From NCBI RefSeq assembly GCF_003369795.1, contig NZ_CP026730.1, forward strand, positions 7,307,001 to 7,371,000: a stretch of DNA of 64,000 bases, in the 5' to 3' direction. This document shows, piece after piece, positions 43,919 to 52,193 of the stretch; position 1 is the first letter of the stretch, and each line of letters begins with the position of its first letter. Origin of the DNA: Streptomyces sp. CB09001 (GTDB lineage: Bacteria; Actinomycetota; Actinomycetes; Streptomycetales; Streptomycetaceae). The notes under the pieces are model-generated. The model ran no database searches. It saw nothing but the letters and a program-made list of their open reading frames with translations, and was not told the origin of the DNA. Position numbers and translations under genes: made by a program.

Positions 43919-44878
43919 CTAGAGGTGCGACAGCACCAGACCCGCCCCGCCGAGGAGTGCCACGTCGTCGACCGCGGCGGTGCCGACCAGCACCCGCGGC
44001 TGCTCGGCCCCCGCGAAGGCGACCGCGTCCCGCAGCCGCTCCTCCACCACGGTGCGGAAGCGCTCACCGCCCTCACGGGCCTCGCCGTGCAGGATGAACA
44101 GGCCCGGCGCGAAGAGCTGCTGCACGTTCACCAGTCCCAGGGCGAGGTTGTGCGCGTACTCCTCCACCACCTGCCCGGCGAGCGGCTCCCCGCCGCCGAC
44201 CAGCTCGGCCAGCGACACCGCCGCCCCGAGCCCCGCGGCACGCGCCCTGGCCCGCAGCCAGCCGGAGGTGGCCAGGGTCTTCCAGCAGCCCCGGTTCCCG
44301 CACGTGCAGCGCTCGCCGCTGGCCGACACGGTCATGTGCGCGCCGCTGCGCCCGCCGGGCGGGGCCATCACCTCACCGTCGTAGAGGACACCCACCCCGA
44401 GGACCTCGCCGGTCGAGACCGAGGCGAAGGTGCGCCGTCCGCGGCCCGCGCCGAACCAGCGGTCGCCGAGCACCTGGAGCCGCGCCCGGTGCTCCACCCG
44501 GACCCCGACGCCGGTGAGGGCGCCGAGCCGCTCCGTCACCGGAAAGCCGCGCAGGCCCGGCACGTCGTTGACCTCCAGGATCAGTCCCGTGAGGGGGTCC
44601 ACCAGCCCCGCGGCGGCCACGCCGATCCCCTGGACCTCGTGGGCGGCGAAGACACCGGCCACCCCGGCCAGTGCCCCGTCGATGTCCGCGGGGGTCGCGG
44701 TCGCGGCGTCGTACGACACCTCGGTGCGGTCGAGCACCCGGCCGGCCATGGACAGCACGGCCGCCGTGACGCGGCCGGGAACCAGCTCGACGGCCCCCAG
44801 CCGCCGCGGTGCCGCAGGAGTGGCCGGTTGCCGCGCGGCCTCGGGGACCAGTCGCAACGGAGAACTTTCGTGGACCAT
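43919..44878 (-). CDS. ROK-fold protein lacking HTH and the kinase aspartate
   Basis: The 319-residue protein has the ROK fold: LGAVELVPGRVTAAVLSMAG at the first phosphate-loop position, GIGVAAAGLVDPLTG, and the zinc motif CTCGNRGCWKT. Two things are missing: the N-terminal HTH of ROK regulators, and the catalytic aspartate of ROK sugar kinases, whose NDANxxAxGE motif is here EHRARLQVLGDRWFGAG. The protein is therefore probably neither a DNA-binding regulator nor an active kinase; it may bind a sugar as a sensor or partner protein. It is convergent with the importer operon and starts 41 bp from the divergent creatininase gene. Confidence 0.82.
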   Translation of the reverse strand: MVHESSPLRLVPEAARQPATPAAPRRLGAVELVPGRVTAAVLSMAGRVLDRTEVSYDAATATPADIDGALAGVAGVFAAHEVQGIGVAAAGLVDPLTGLILEVNDVPGLRGFPVTERLGALTGVGVRVEHRARLQVLGDRWFGAGRGRRTFASVSTGEVLGVGVLYDGEVMAPPGGRSGAHMTVSASGERCTCGNRGCWKTLATSGWLRARARAAGLGAAVSLAELVGGGEPLAGQVVEEYAHNLALGLVNVQQLFAPGLFILHGEAREGGERFRTVVEERLRDAVAFAGAEQPRVLVGTAAVDDVALLGGAGLVLSHL

Positions 44879-44919
44879 GCGCCGACTCTGCCATGGCCGT
44901 GTTTGGGAGAGGTAGCACT

Positions 44920-45702
44920 GTGAGCCAATCGAAACTGACCGAACTCACCTGGCGGGAGGTGCGCCGGGCCGGCGAGCGGGGCATCGCCCTGCTGCCCATC
45001 GGATCCCAGGAGCAGCACGCCGCGCACCTGCCGATGGGGACCGACACCCTCCTGGTGGAGGAGGTCGTGGACCGGGCGCTGGCCCTTCTCGACCACGGAA
45101 CCCCCGCGTCCCCCGAACCCCCCGCCGCCGAGGTCGTGCGACTGCCCGCGCTGCCCTTCGGGCACAGTCCGCACCACCTGTTCGCGGCGGCCGTCTCGCT
45201 CTCCGCGGCGACCCTGGGCGCCGTCCTCGACGACGTTCTCGACTCGCTCGTGACCAGCGGATACCGCCGGGTCATGGTCGTCAACGGCCACGGTGGCAAC
45301 GACGAGATCATGCGGCTCGCCGTGAAGCGGTTCGCGCTGCGCGCCCGGGTCACGGTCGCCGCCTGCTCCTACTGGACCCTCACGGCGGGCGAGGACGAGG
45401 CCGGGCGGCCGGACGTCACCCCGGGGCACGCCGGATGGTTCGAGACGTCCCTCATGCTCGCCGCCCGTCCCGCCCTGGTGCGCACCCCCGTGCCCGCCCG
45501 CACCCCCGTCGAGCCGCCCCCGCTGTTCGACCACCCGCCCCACCCCGGCCTGACCGTCGAGCGGCACGGCGAGTGGGAGCGGGTCGACGGGTCCACCGAC
45601 GACGCCTCCGGGGCCGACGCCGACCGGGGCGGCCGGCTCCTCGACGACCGGGCGCGGGGACTGGCCCGCGCGATCCGGGCCTTCGACGCGGCGAGCCGGT
45701 GA
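44920..45702 (+). CDS. Creatininase-family amidohydrolase
   Basis: The 260-residue protein has the metal-binding motif PIGSQEQHAAHLPMGTD (E31, H33, H36, D42) and VVNGHGGND, both diagnostic of the creatininase family. Members hydrolyse cyclic or linear amides (creatinine, formamidopyrimidine intermediates) or act as peptidases on modified peptides. The GTG at 44920 follows GGGAGAGG; longer in-frame readings lack a ribosome site. It is the first gene of a coupled set with the enolase-superfamily and RidA genes. Genuine creatinine use is unlikely, as no creatinase or sarcosine oxidase is nearby. Confidence 0.9.
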   Translation: MSQSKLTELTWREVRRAGERGIALLPIGSQEQHAAHLPMGTDTLLVEEVVDRALALLDHGTPASPEPPAAEVVRLPALPFGHSPHHLFAAAVSLSAATLGAVLDDVLDSLVTSGYRRVMVVNGHGGNDEIMRLAVKRFALRARVTVAACSYWTLTAGEDEAGRPDVTPGHAGWFETSLMLAARPALVRTPVPARTPVEPPPLFDHPPHPGLTVERHGEWERVDGSTDDASGADADRGGRLLDDRARGLARAIRAFDAASR

Positions 45703-45725
45703 CCCCCATGATGCGAGGAGAAGAA

Positions 45726-46853
45726 ATGAAGATCACCGACGTCGACGTGTGGGTCGTCAACCTCCCACTCGTCAACCCCTTCACCAGTTCCTTCGAGACC
45801 AAGACCGGGGAGACCCGCACCGTCGTGCGCGTGCGCACCGACGCCGGCGTCGAGGGCTGGGGCGAGACGATGTGGGGCGCGCCGGTCGCCGCGATCGTCC
45901 GCCAGATGGTGCCGGACCTGATCGGGACCAGCCCGTTCGCGCTGGAGGGCTTCCACCGCAAGCAGCACATGGTGCCCTTCTTCTACGGCTACCTCGGCTA
46001 CGCGGCGATCGCCGCCGTCGACGTCGCCTGCTGGGACGCGATGGGCAAGGCCACCGGCCAGTCCGTGACCGACCTGCTGGGCGGCGCCGTCCGCGACGAG
46101 GTGCCGATCACCGCGCTGATCACCCGTGCCGACGCGCCGGGGGCAACCCCGGCCGACCTGCCCGGGGCCATGGCGGAGCACGCGGTGCGCGTCGTCGAGG
46201 AGGGCGGTTTCGACGCCGTCAAACTCAAGGGCACCAAGGACTGCGCGGGCGACGTCGCCATCCTGCGCGCGGTCCGCGAGGCGCTGCCCGCCGTGAACCT
46301 GCGGGTCGACCCGAACGCGGCCTGGTCCGTCCCCGACTCGGTCCGGGCCGGCATCGCCCTGGAGGAACTGGACCTGGAGTACCTGGAGGACCCCTGCGCC
46401 GGCATCGAGGGGATGTCGCAGGTGAAGGCGAAGGTGCGCATTCCGCTGTGCACCAACATGTGCGTCGTCCGCTTCGAGGACTTCGCCCCGGCCATGCGGC
46501 TGAACGCGGTCGACGTCATCCACGGTGACGTCTACAAGTGGGGCGGCATCGCGGCGACCAAGGCGCTCGCCGCGCACTGCGAGACCTTCGGCCTGGGCAT
46601 GAACCTGCACAGCGGCGGCGAACTCGGCATCGCCACGGCAGCCCACCTGGCCGTCGTGTCGAGCACGCCCGTGCTGTCGCGGGCCATCGACAGCATGTAC
46701 TACCTGCACGCGGACGACATCATCGAGCCGCTGCACCTGGAGAACGGCCGGCTGCGGGTGCCGTCGGGACCGGGCCTGGGCGTGAGCGTGGACGAGGACA
46801 AGCTCCGCCACTACGCGGGCGTCAACGAGCGGGACGGTGACCTGACCGGATGA
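45726..46853 (+). CDS. Enolase-superfamily acid-sugar dehydratase, glucarate-dehydratase-like
   Basis: The 375-residue protein has the complete active-site set of the glucarate dehydratase subgroup: general base K166-x-K168 in AVKLKGT, metal ligands D195 (RVDPNAAW), E221 (YLEDPC) and N244 (CTNMC), and the D268-H295 dyad (IHGDVYKWGG; NLHSGGELG). The Asn third ligand in a TNM context is characteristic of glucarate dehydratases; dipeptide epimerases would have a second catalytic lysine instead. The reaction is abstraction of the alpha proton of a carboxylate and loss of a beta group. The ATG at 45726 follows GGAG. It is coupled by ATGA to RidA. The substrate is probably not glucarate itself, as length and loops differ. 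Confidence 0.88.
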   Translation: MKITDVDVWVVNLPLVNPFTSSFETKTGETRTVVRVRTDAGVEGWGETMWGAPVAAIVRQMVPDLIGTSPFALEGFHRKQHMVPFFYGYLGYAAIAAVDVACWDAMGKATGQSVTDLLGGAVRDEVPITALITRADAPGATPADLPGAMAEHAVRVVEEGGFDAVKLKGTKDCAGDVAILRAVREALPAVNLRVDPNAAWSVPDSVRAGIALEELDLEYLEDPCAGIEGMSQVKAKVRIPLCTNMCVVRFEDFAPAMRLNAVDVIHGDVYKWGGIAATKALAAHCETFGLGMNLHSGGELGIATAAHLAVVSSTPVLSRAIDSMYYLHADDIIEPLHLENGRLRVPSGPGLGVSVDEDKLRHYAGVNERDGDLTG

Positions 46854-47257
46854 GCGGGCCGAACGGCAAGCAGGCGGTGCACACGGACCGGGCACCCCGT
46901 CCCGCGGGCGCCTACTCCCAGGGGGTGGTGGCGGGCGGGTTCCTGTTCACGGCCGGTTTCGGCCCCCAGGACCCCGCCACCGGCGCCGTGCCGGAAGGGG
47001 TGGCGGCGCAGACCGCGCAGGTGCTGCGCAACGTGGCGGCGGTCCTCGCGGCACGGGGCCTGTCCCTGCGGGACGTCGTGAAGGTCACGGCACACCTGCA
47101 GCACCTCCGCCGGGACTTCGCCGCGTACGACGCGGCCTACCGCACCTTCTTCGAGGAACCCTGCCCGGTGCGCACCACGGTCGGGTCCGACCTGATGGAC
47201 ATCCTCGTGGAGATCGACGTGGTGGCCCTCCTGCCCGGCGCGGACCGGCCGGGGTGA
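46850..47257 (+). CDS. RidA-family enamine/imine deaminase
   Basis: The 135-residue protein has RidA family features: RPAGAYSQGVVAGGFLFTAG near the start, DVVKVTAHLQHLRRDFAAYD, and the substrate-binding arginine in CPVRTTVGS. Keeping the arginine indicates an active imine/enamine hydrolase, which speeds release of ammonia from 2-aminoacrylate-like intermediates. Its coupling to a dehydratase suggests that the pathway makes an unstable enamine or imine. A strong terminator follows, so it ends the creatininase-dehydratase-RidA transcript. Confidence 0.9.
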   Translation: MSGPNGKQAVHTDRAPRPAGAYSQGVVAGGFLFTAGFGPQDPATGAVPEGVAAQTAQVLRNVAAVLAARGLSLRDVVKVTAHLQHLRRDFAAYDAAYRTFFEEPCPVRTTVGSDLMDILVEIDVVALLPGADRPG

Positions 47258-47266
47258 ACCGCCGCC

Positions 47267-47297
47267 TGCCCGCCGGCCCCGCCGGGGCCGGCGGGCA
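47267..47297 (+). terminator. Strong hairpin after RidA gene
   Basis: TGCCCGCCGGCCCC and GGGGCCGGCGGGCA form a perfect 14-bp stem with a 3-base loop. It separates the RidA transcript from the hydroxyacid dehydrogenase gene. Confidence 0.85.
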
Positions 47298-47350
47298 CCG
47301 CAGCCGTACGCTGATCAGCACCGACCGAGATCGTGTGGGAGTCGAACGTC

Positions 47351-50278
47351 ATGCCCCTGCTGGAGCCCAAGCCGGAAGCCCTCCGTCCCGGCACGCCCCG
47401 TGTCGCGTCCGCCGACCGGGTGCCCGACGCCGGGGCCACGGGTACCCCCGAGCCGCTGCGGGCCGGCCTGACCGCTCTGCTGGGCCCCGACAAGGTCCTG
47501 TGGAAGGTCTCCGACCTGGTGAAGTACGCCTCCGACGCCAGCCCCTACCGGTTCGTGCCGCAGGTCGTCGTACTCCCGGAGAACATCGACGACGTCTCCG
47601 CCGTGCTGGCGTACGCGCGCGACCACGGCCGCCGGCTCGTCTTCCGCGCCGCCGGCACCAGCCTCAACGGCCAGGCCCAGGGCGAGGACGTCCTCGTCGA
47701 CGTGCGGCGGCACTTCACGGGCATCGAGGTCCTGGACGGCGGCGCACGGGCCCGCATCCGGCCCGGGACCACGGTCATGCGGGCCAACGCGACCCTCGCC
47801 CGGTACGGCAGGATCCTGGGGCCCGACCCGGCCAGCGCCATCGCCTGCACCCTCGGCGGGGTGGTCGCCAACAACGCCTCCGGCATGACCGCGGGCACCA
47901 CCCGCAACTCCTACCGCACCCTCGCCTCGCTGACCTTCGTGCTGCCCGGCGGCACCGTCGTCGACACGGCCGACCCGCACGCGGACGAGACGCTGGCGCG
48001 GACCGAGCCGGAGCTGTGCGAGGGACTGCTGGCGCTGAAGGCGGAGATCGAGGCGGACCCGGAGCTCACCGCCCGCATCCGGGCCAAGTACGAGATCAAG
48101 AACACCAACGGCTACCGGCTGGACGCCTTCCTGGACGGCGCGACGCCGGTGCAGATCCTGCGCGGGCTCATGGTCGGCTCCGAGGGCACCTTCGGCTTCA
48201 TCTCCGACGTCGTCTTCGACACCCTGCCGCTGGACCGCAGGGTCTCCAGCGGCCTGCTCTTCTTCCCCTCGCTGACCGCCGCCGCGGCGGCCGTGCCCCT
48301 GTTCAACGAGGCGGGGGCCATCGCCGTCGAGCTGATGGACGGCAACACGCTGCGCGCCTCGGTGAGCGTGCGGGGCGTACCGGCCGACTGGGCCGGTCTG
48401 CCGAAGGAGACCGCGGCGCTGCTGGTGGAGTTCCGGGCGCCCGACGAGGCGGGGCAGGAGGCCTTCGAGCGGGCGGCGGCCCGGGTCGTGGAACGCCTCG
48501 AACTGGTCGCACCGGTCGCCTCGGTGACCAACGAGTTCACCCGCGACGCCAAGGTCGTCTCCGGCTACTGGAAGGCCCGCAAGGCCTTCGTCACGGCGGT
48601 CGGCGGCTCCCGCCCGGCGGGCACCACCCTGATCACGGAGGACTTCGCGGTCCCGCCTTCCCGGCTGGCGGACGCCTGCGAGGCGCTGCTCGGCCTCCAG
48701 GCGGAGCACGGTTTCGACGCCGCCGTCGCCGGTCACGCCGCCCACGGCAACCTGCACTTCCTGCTCGCCTTCGACGCCTCACAGGCCTCCGACGTCGACC
48801 GGTACGCCGCGTTCATGGACGACTTCTGCCGGATGACCGTGGAGCGTTTCGACGGGTCGCTGAAGGCGGAGCACGCCACCGGACGCAACATCGCCCCCTT
48901 CCTGGAACTGGAATGGGGGCCCCGGGCCACCGAGTTGATGTGGCGTCTGAAGCGGCTGATCGACCCCGAGGGTGTGCTGGCGCCCCGGGTCGTCCTCGAC
49001 CGCGACCCGAGGGCCCATCTGCGCGGACTGAAGACGATCCCCGGGATCGAGCCGGTCGCCGACCCCTGCATCGAGTGCGGCTTCTGCGAACCCACCTGCC
49101 CCAGCCACGACCTGACGACGACCCCGCGCCAACGCATCGTGCTGCGCAGGGAGATGCTGCGGCAGCCGGACGGCTCCCCGGTGCAGGAACAGCTCCTCGC
49201 CTCCTACGGCTACGACGCCGTCGACACCTGCGCGGGCGACTCCACCTGCGCGATCGCCTGCCCGGTCGGCATCGACACCGGCGCCATGATGAAGGACTTC
49301 CGCCACCGCAGGCACTCGCCGCGCGAGGAGCGGATCGCCGCACTGACCGCCAAGCGCTTCAAGACCGTCGAGGCGTCGGCCCGCCTCGCGGTCGGCGCGG
49401 CCGAAAGGATCAGCGACCGGCTGCTGGAGGCCGCCACCGGCCTCGCCCGCAAAGCCGTACGCCCCGATCTGGTGCCCGAGTGGCTGCCGGAGATCCCGGG
49501 CGCCGCCGCCCGCACCGCGCCGCCCACCTCCCGGGCGGGGGCGAGCGCCGTCTACTACCCGGCCTGCGTCAACCGGATCTTCGGTGGTCCGGACGGCGAC
49601 GGCACCCCCTCGCTCCAGCAGGCCGTGGTCGACGTCTCGGCCCGCGCCGGCCGGCCGGTGTGGATCCCGGACGACGTGGCGGGCACCTGCTGCTCGACGA
49701 TCTGGCACTCCAAGGGCTACGAGGACGGCAACACCGTGATGGCCAACCGCGTCGTCGAGGCCGCCTGGGCCTGGACCGACGGCGGGCGGATCCCGCTCGT
49801 CGTCGACGCCTCCTCCTGCACGCTCGGCATCCAGCACGAGGTCGTCCCCCACCTCACCCGCGCCAACCGGGAACTGCACGCGCGCCTGAAGGTGGTCGAC
49901 TCCGTCGTGTGGGCCGCCGAGGAGCTCCTGCCGCGGCTGACGATCCGCCGCACGACCGGTTCGGCCGTGCTGCACCCGACCTGCTCGATGCAGCACCTGG
50001 GCGACGTCGACCGGCTCCGCGCGGTCGCCGAGGCGGTCGCCGACGAGGTCGTCGTCCCGGACGACGCCGGATGCTGCGCCTTCGCGGGGGACCGCGGCAT
50101 GCTGCACAAGGAGCTGACGGAGTCGGCGACGGCGAAGGAGGCCGCGGAGGTGACCTCGCGCCCCTACGACGCCCACCTGTCCGCCAACCGCATGTGCGAG
50201 ATCGGCATGGACCGAGCGACGGGGCGTGCGTACCACTCGGTCCTCATCGAACTGGACCGGGCGACCCGCCCCTCCTGA
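47351..50278 (+). CDS. FAD-linked D-2-hydroxyacid (D-lactate type) dehydrogenase with Fe-S and CCG domains
   Basis: The 975-residue fusion reads, in order: a PCMH-type FAD domain (about 60-280; FRAAGTSLNGQAQGEDVLVD, LGGVVANNASGM, MVGSEGTFGFISD), an FAD-oxidase C-terminal domain (about 290-540), a 4Fe-4S ferredoxin-like domain (CIECGFCEPTCP and CAGDSTCAIACP), then two cysteine-rich CCG domains (YYPACVNRIF with GTCCSTIWHSKG; LHPTCSMQHLG with GCCAFAGDRGM). This is the Dld/GlcD-GlcF fusion type, oxidising D-lactate or another 2-hydroxyacid into the quinone pool. ATG 47351 is used; an in-frame ATG lies six codons earlier. It is its own transcription unit and may or may not belong to the upstream pathway. 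Confidence 0.93.
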   Translation: MPLLEPKPEALRPGTPRVASADRVPDAGATGTPEPLRAGLTALLGPDKVLWKVSDLVKYASDASPYRFVPQVVVLPENIDDVSAVLAYARDHGRRLVFRAAGTSLNGQAQGEDVLVDVRRHFTGIEVLDGGARARIRPGTTVMRANATLARYGRILGPDPASAIACTLGGVVANNASGMTAGTTRNSYRTLASLTFVLPGGTVVDTADPHADETLARTEPELCEGLLALKAEIEADPELTARIRAKYEIKNTNGYRLDAFLDGATPVQILRGLMVGSEGTFGFISDVVFDTLPLDRRVSSGLLFFPSLTAAAAAVPLFNEAGAIAVELMDGNTLRASVSVRGVPADWAGLPKETAALLVEFRAPDEAGQEAFERAAARVVERLELVAPVASVTNEFTRDAKVVSGYWKARKAFVTAVGGSRPAGTTLITEDFAVPPSRLADACEALLGLQAEHGFDAAVAGHAAHGNLHFLLAFDASQASDVDRYAAFMDDFCRMTVERFDGSLKAEHATGRNIAPFLELEWGPRATELMWRLKRLIDPEGVLAPRVVLDRDPRAHLRGLKTIPGIEPVADPCIECGFCEPTCPSHDLTTTPRQRIVLRREMLRQPDGSPVQEQLLASYGYDAVDTCAGDSTCAIACPVGIDTGAMMKDFRHRRHSPREERIAALTAKRFKTVEASARLAVGAAERISDRLLEAATGLARKAVRPDLVPEWLPEIPGAAARTAPPTSRAGASAVYYPACVNRIFGGPDGDGTPSLQQAVVDVSARAGRPVWIPDDVAGTCCSTIWHSKGYEDGNTVMANRVVEAAWAWTDGGRIPLVVDASSCTLGIQHEVVPHLTRANRELHARLKVVDSVVWAAEELLPRLTIRRTTGSAVLHPTCSMQHLGDVDRLRAVAEAVADEVVVPDDAGCCAFAGDRGMLHKELTESATAKEAAEVTSRPYDAHLSANRMCEIGMDRATGRAYHSVLIELDRATRPS

Positions 50279-50349
50279 CCCGCGCGGATACGCGTGAACG
50301 ACTGGCCAAGCAATCACCACGGGTGCTGCCGGTGCCCCAGACTGGGCGC

Positions 50350-50901
50350 ATGGAGTTCTTCTGCTACCACCGTGACCGGGCCGGCTCCCTGACACTGCGT
50401 GAGGAGCTGCTCGAGGCGCACTGGAGCTACATGGACGGGTACGCCGCGGAGATGATCGCGCGGGGCCCGACCCTCACCGGGGACCGCGAGGTGCCCACGG
50501 GCAGCGTGCACGTACTCGACCTGCCCGATCCGGCCGCCGCCCGGGCGTTCGCCTTCGACGAGCCCGGACACCAGGCCGGCGTCTACCGGGACGTGCTGCT
50601 GCGCCGGTGGCGCAACACGCTGGGGCGCACCATGTGGGACTTCCCCGGCGGCCCGACCGAGGGAGACGGGTTCCTGGTGCTCGGCCTGGGCGCCGGGAAG
50701 GCCACCGACCTGGACGTGCCGCCCGGCCGGGACGAGCTGATCGCGTACGGCCCCCTGCTCTCCGACGACGGCGGCACCTGGCTGGGCACGGCGGCACTGG
50801 TGCGGGCGCCGGACCCGGCCACGGCACGGGGCGTGCTGACGCCGGAGCGGTACGCCGAGCTCGAGGTCCACCCCTGGCAGTTCGGCGGGCGCCCGTCGTG
50901 A
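50350..50901 (+). CDS. YciI-like protein with tandem domains
   Basis: The 183-residue protein begins MEFFCYHRDRAGSL, a YciI-like ferredoxin fold (about 1-100), with a second related half (about 105-180; DELIAYGPLLSDDG). YciI proteins are small dimeric enzymes or binding proteins with a His-Asp pair, and function is unclear in most cases. It starts 72 bp after the dehydrogenase. Its stop overlaps the GTG of the LuxR remnant. Confidence 0.8.
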   Translation: MEFFCYHRDRAGSLTLREELLEAHWSYMDGYAAEMIARGPTLTGDREVPTGSVHVLDLPDPAAARAFAFDEPGHQAGVYRDVLLRRWRNTLGRTMWDFPGGPTEGDGFLVLGLGAGKATDLDVPPGRDELIAYGPLLSDDGGTWLGTAALVRAPDPATARGVLTPERYAELEVHPWQFGGRPS

Positions 50902-52187
50902 ACCCGGCCGTGGCCCGGGGCCACCGGCGTCAGGTCCCCGGGCCCGACCGGTCCAGTTCGGCGAGCGTGGTCGTGCTGACCTGCTTCGGGGACCTGGACG
51001 CGGCGGCCTCGCTCGTCGCGGAGATCCCCGCGGTGCAGGACGCGGCCGGAGGCAGCCTCATGCCCTACGGCGCCCTGGGGCTCGCCGCGCTGCGGGACGG
51101 CGGGGAGGAGGCCGACGCGCTGATCCGCGAGGGCCTGGAGGGGGCCGTCGCGCGCGGAGGGGGGATCGGTGTCGCCATCGCACAGCGGGCCAGGGCCCTG
51201 CTCCGCAACGGACAGGGCGAATGCGAACGTGCGTTCGATGCGGCGCGTCGGGCGAGCGAGCACCCGGACGACCTGGTCGCGGGCAACTGGGGCCTGACCG
51301 AGCTGGTCGAGGCGGCGGCCCGCCTCGGTGACCGCGAGGCGGCCGGGGCCGCGCTGGACCGGCTCACCGCGACGACCGGGGCCGCCGGCACCGACTGGGC
51401 CCTGGGCGTCCAGGCGCGCTCCCGTGCCCTGCTCGTCGAGGGCGACGCCGCCGAGGACCTGTACCGCGAGGCCGTCGATCGCCTCGGCCGCACCCGCGTG
51501 CGGGTGGAACTGGCCCGCGCGCATCTGCTGTACGGCGAGTGGCTGCGACGGGAGAACCGCCGCGGCGACGCCCGTGAGCAGCTCAAGCGGGCCCACGGGA
51601 TGTTCACCGGGATCGGCGCCGGTGTCTTCACCGAGCGCACCGTGCGCGAGCTGAAGGCCACCGGCGAAACGGTGGCCAAGCGGCGTACCGGCGCCACGCC
51701 CGCGGCGCTCACCGCCCAGGAGGCACAGATCGCCCGGCTGGCCCGGGACGGGTCCACCAATGCCGAGATCGGGGCCCAGCTGTTCCTCAGCCCGCACACC
51801 GTGGAATGGCACCTGCGCGAGGTGTTCGCCAAGCTGGGCATCTCCTCCCGCCGACACCTGCGCGACGCCCTCACCGACCGTCCGGCGGCCAGCACACCCG
51901 TCCAGGGCCCGTCCGGCGCGATCCGGCGGCGGCCCGCCGGCCCGTGGGCTCGGCCGGCTCCCGCCGTGCGGGTTCCGCCCGTCGGGCCCATCCTGGAATC
52001 CGGGCCACGAAGCCCACAGACCGACCCACCGGGAGGTCCTGTGATTCTGCTCGCGCTGCTCCTACCAGTCGTGATGATGGCCTTCCTCTTCGCCGCGGAC
52101 GCGCTCGAGGACCTGATCTTCCCGCCCCCGGCGGCTCCCGACGAGGACACCCCGGCCGCGGACATCGCCCGGACGACGTCCCCCTGA
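50898..52187 (+). pseudogene. 5'-truncated LuxR (LAL-type) regulator remnant
   Basis: The open frame (429 codons from a GTG overlapping the previous stop) matches only the C-terminal half of large ATP-binding LuxR (LAL) regulators: TPR-like repeats (DWALGVQARSRALLVEGDAA, RTRVRVELARAHLLYGEWLR), then a LuxR HTH (LTAQEAQIARLARDGSTNAE, LSPHTVEWHLREVFAKLGIS). The N-terminal AAA/NTPase domain, some 500 residues in intact relatives, is missing, replaced by about 25 residues without similarity. After the HTH the frame runs without a stop through Pro/Arg-rich sequence into a small membrane-protein gene. It could still bind DNA, but is best regarded as a gene remnant. Confidence 0.7.
52041..52187 (+). 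CDS. Small single-pass membrane protein, 48 residues (nested in LuxR frame)
   Basis: GTG at 52041 is preceded by GGGAGG at ideal spacing, better than any site for the LuxR frame. The product has one membrane helix (ILLALLLPVVMMAFLFAADA), then an acidic Pro-rich tail (ALEDLIFPPP...DEDTP). Small proteins of this shape are common in Streptomyces; no function is known. It shares frame and stop with the LuxR remnant, so a simple caller would merge them. Confidence 0.55.
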   Translation: MILLALLLPVVMMAFLFAADALEDLIFPPPAAPDEDTPAADIARTTSP

Positions 52188-52193
52188 CCGGAG

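Noticed and set aside
44920..45702. Creatinine degradation
   Set aside because: Family motif present, but no creatinase, sarcosine oxidase or hydantoinase gene nearby; family members have many other amide substrates.
36178..47257. MurNAc/muropeptide recycling cluster
   Set aside because: ROK protein, serine hydrolase and Dpp-type importer suggested it, but no MurQ etherase or NagZ is present, the ROK protein lacks the kinase Asp, and the enolase-superfamily enzyme has glucarate-dehydratase rather than dipeptide-epimerase residues.
47351..50278. The hydroxyacid dehydrogenase as part of the creatininase-RidA operon
   Set aside because: A perfect 14-bp terminator stem (47267-47297) and its own upstream region separate them; a functional link stays possible but is not supported by transcription layout.
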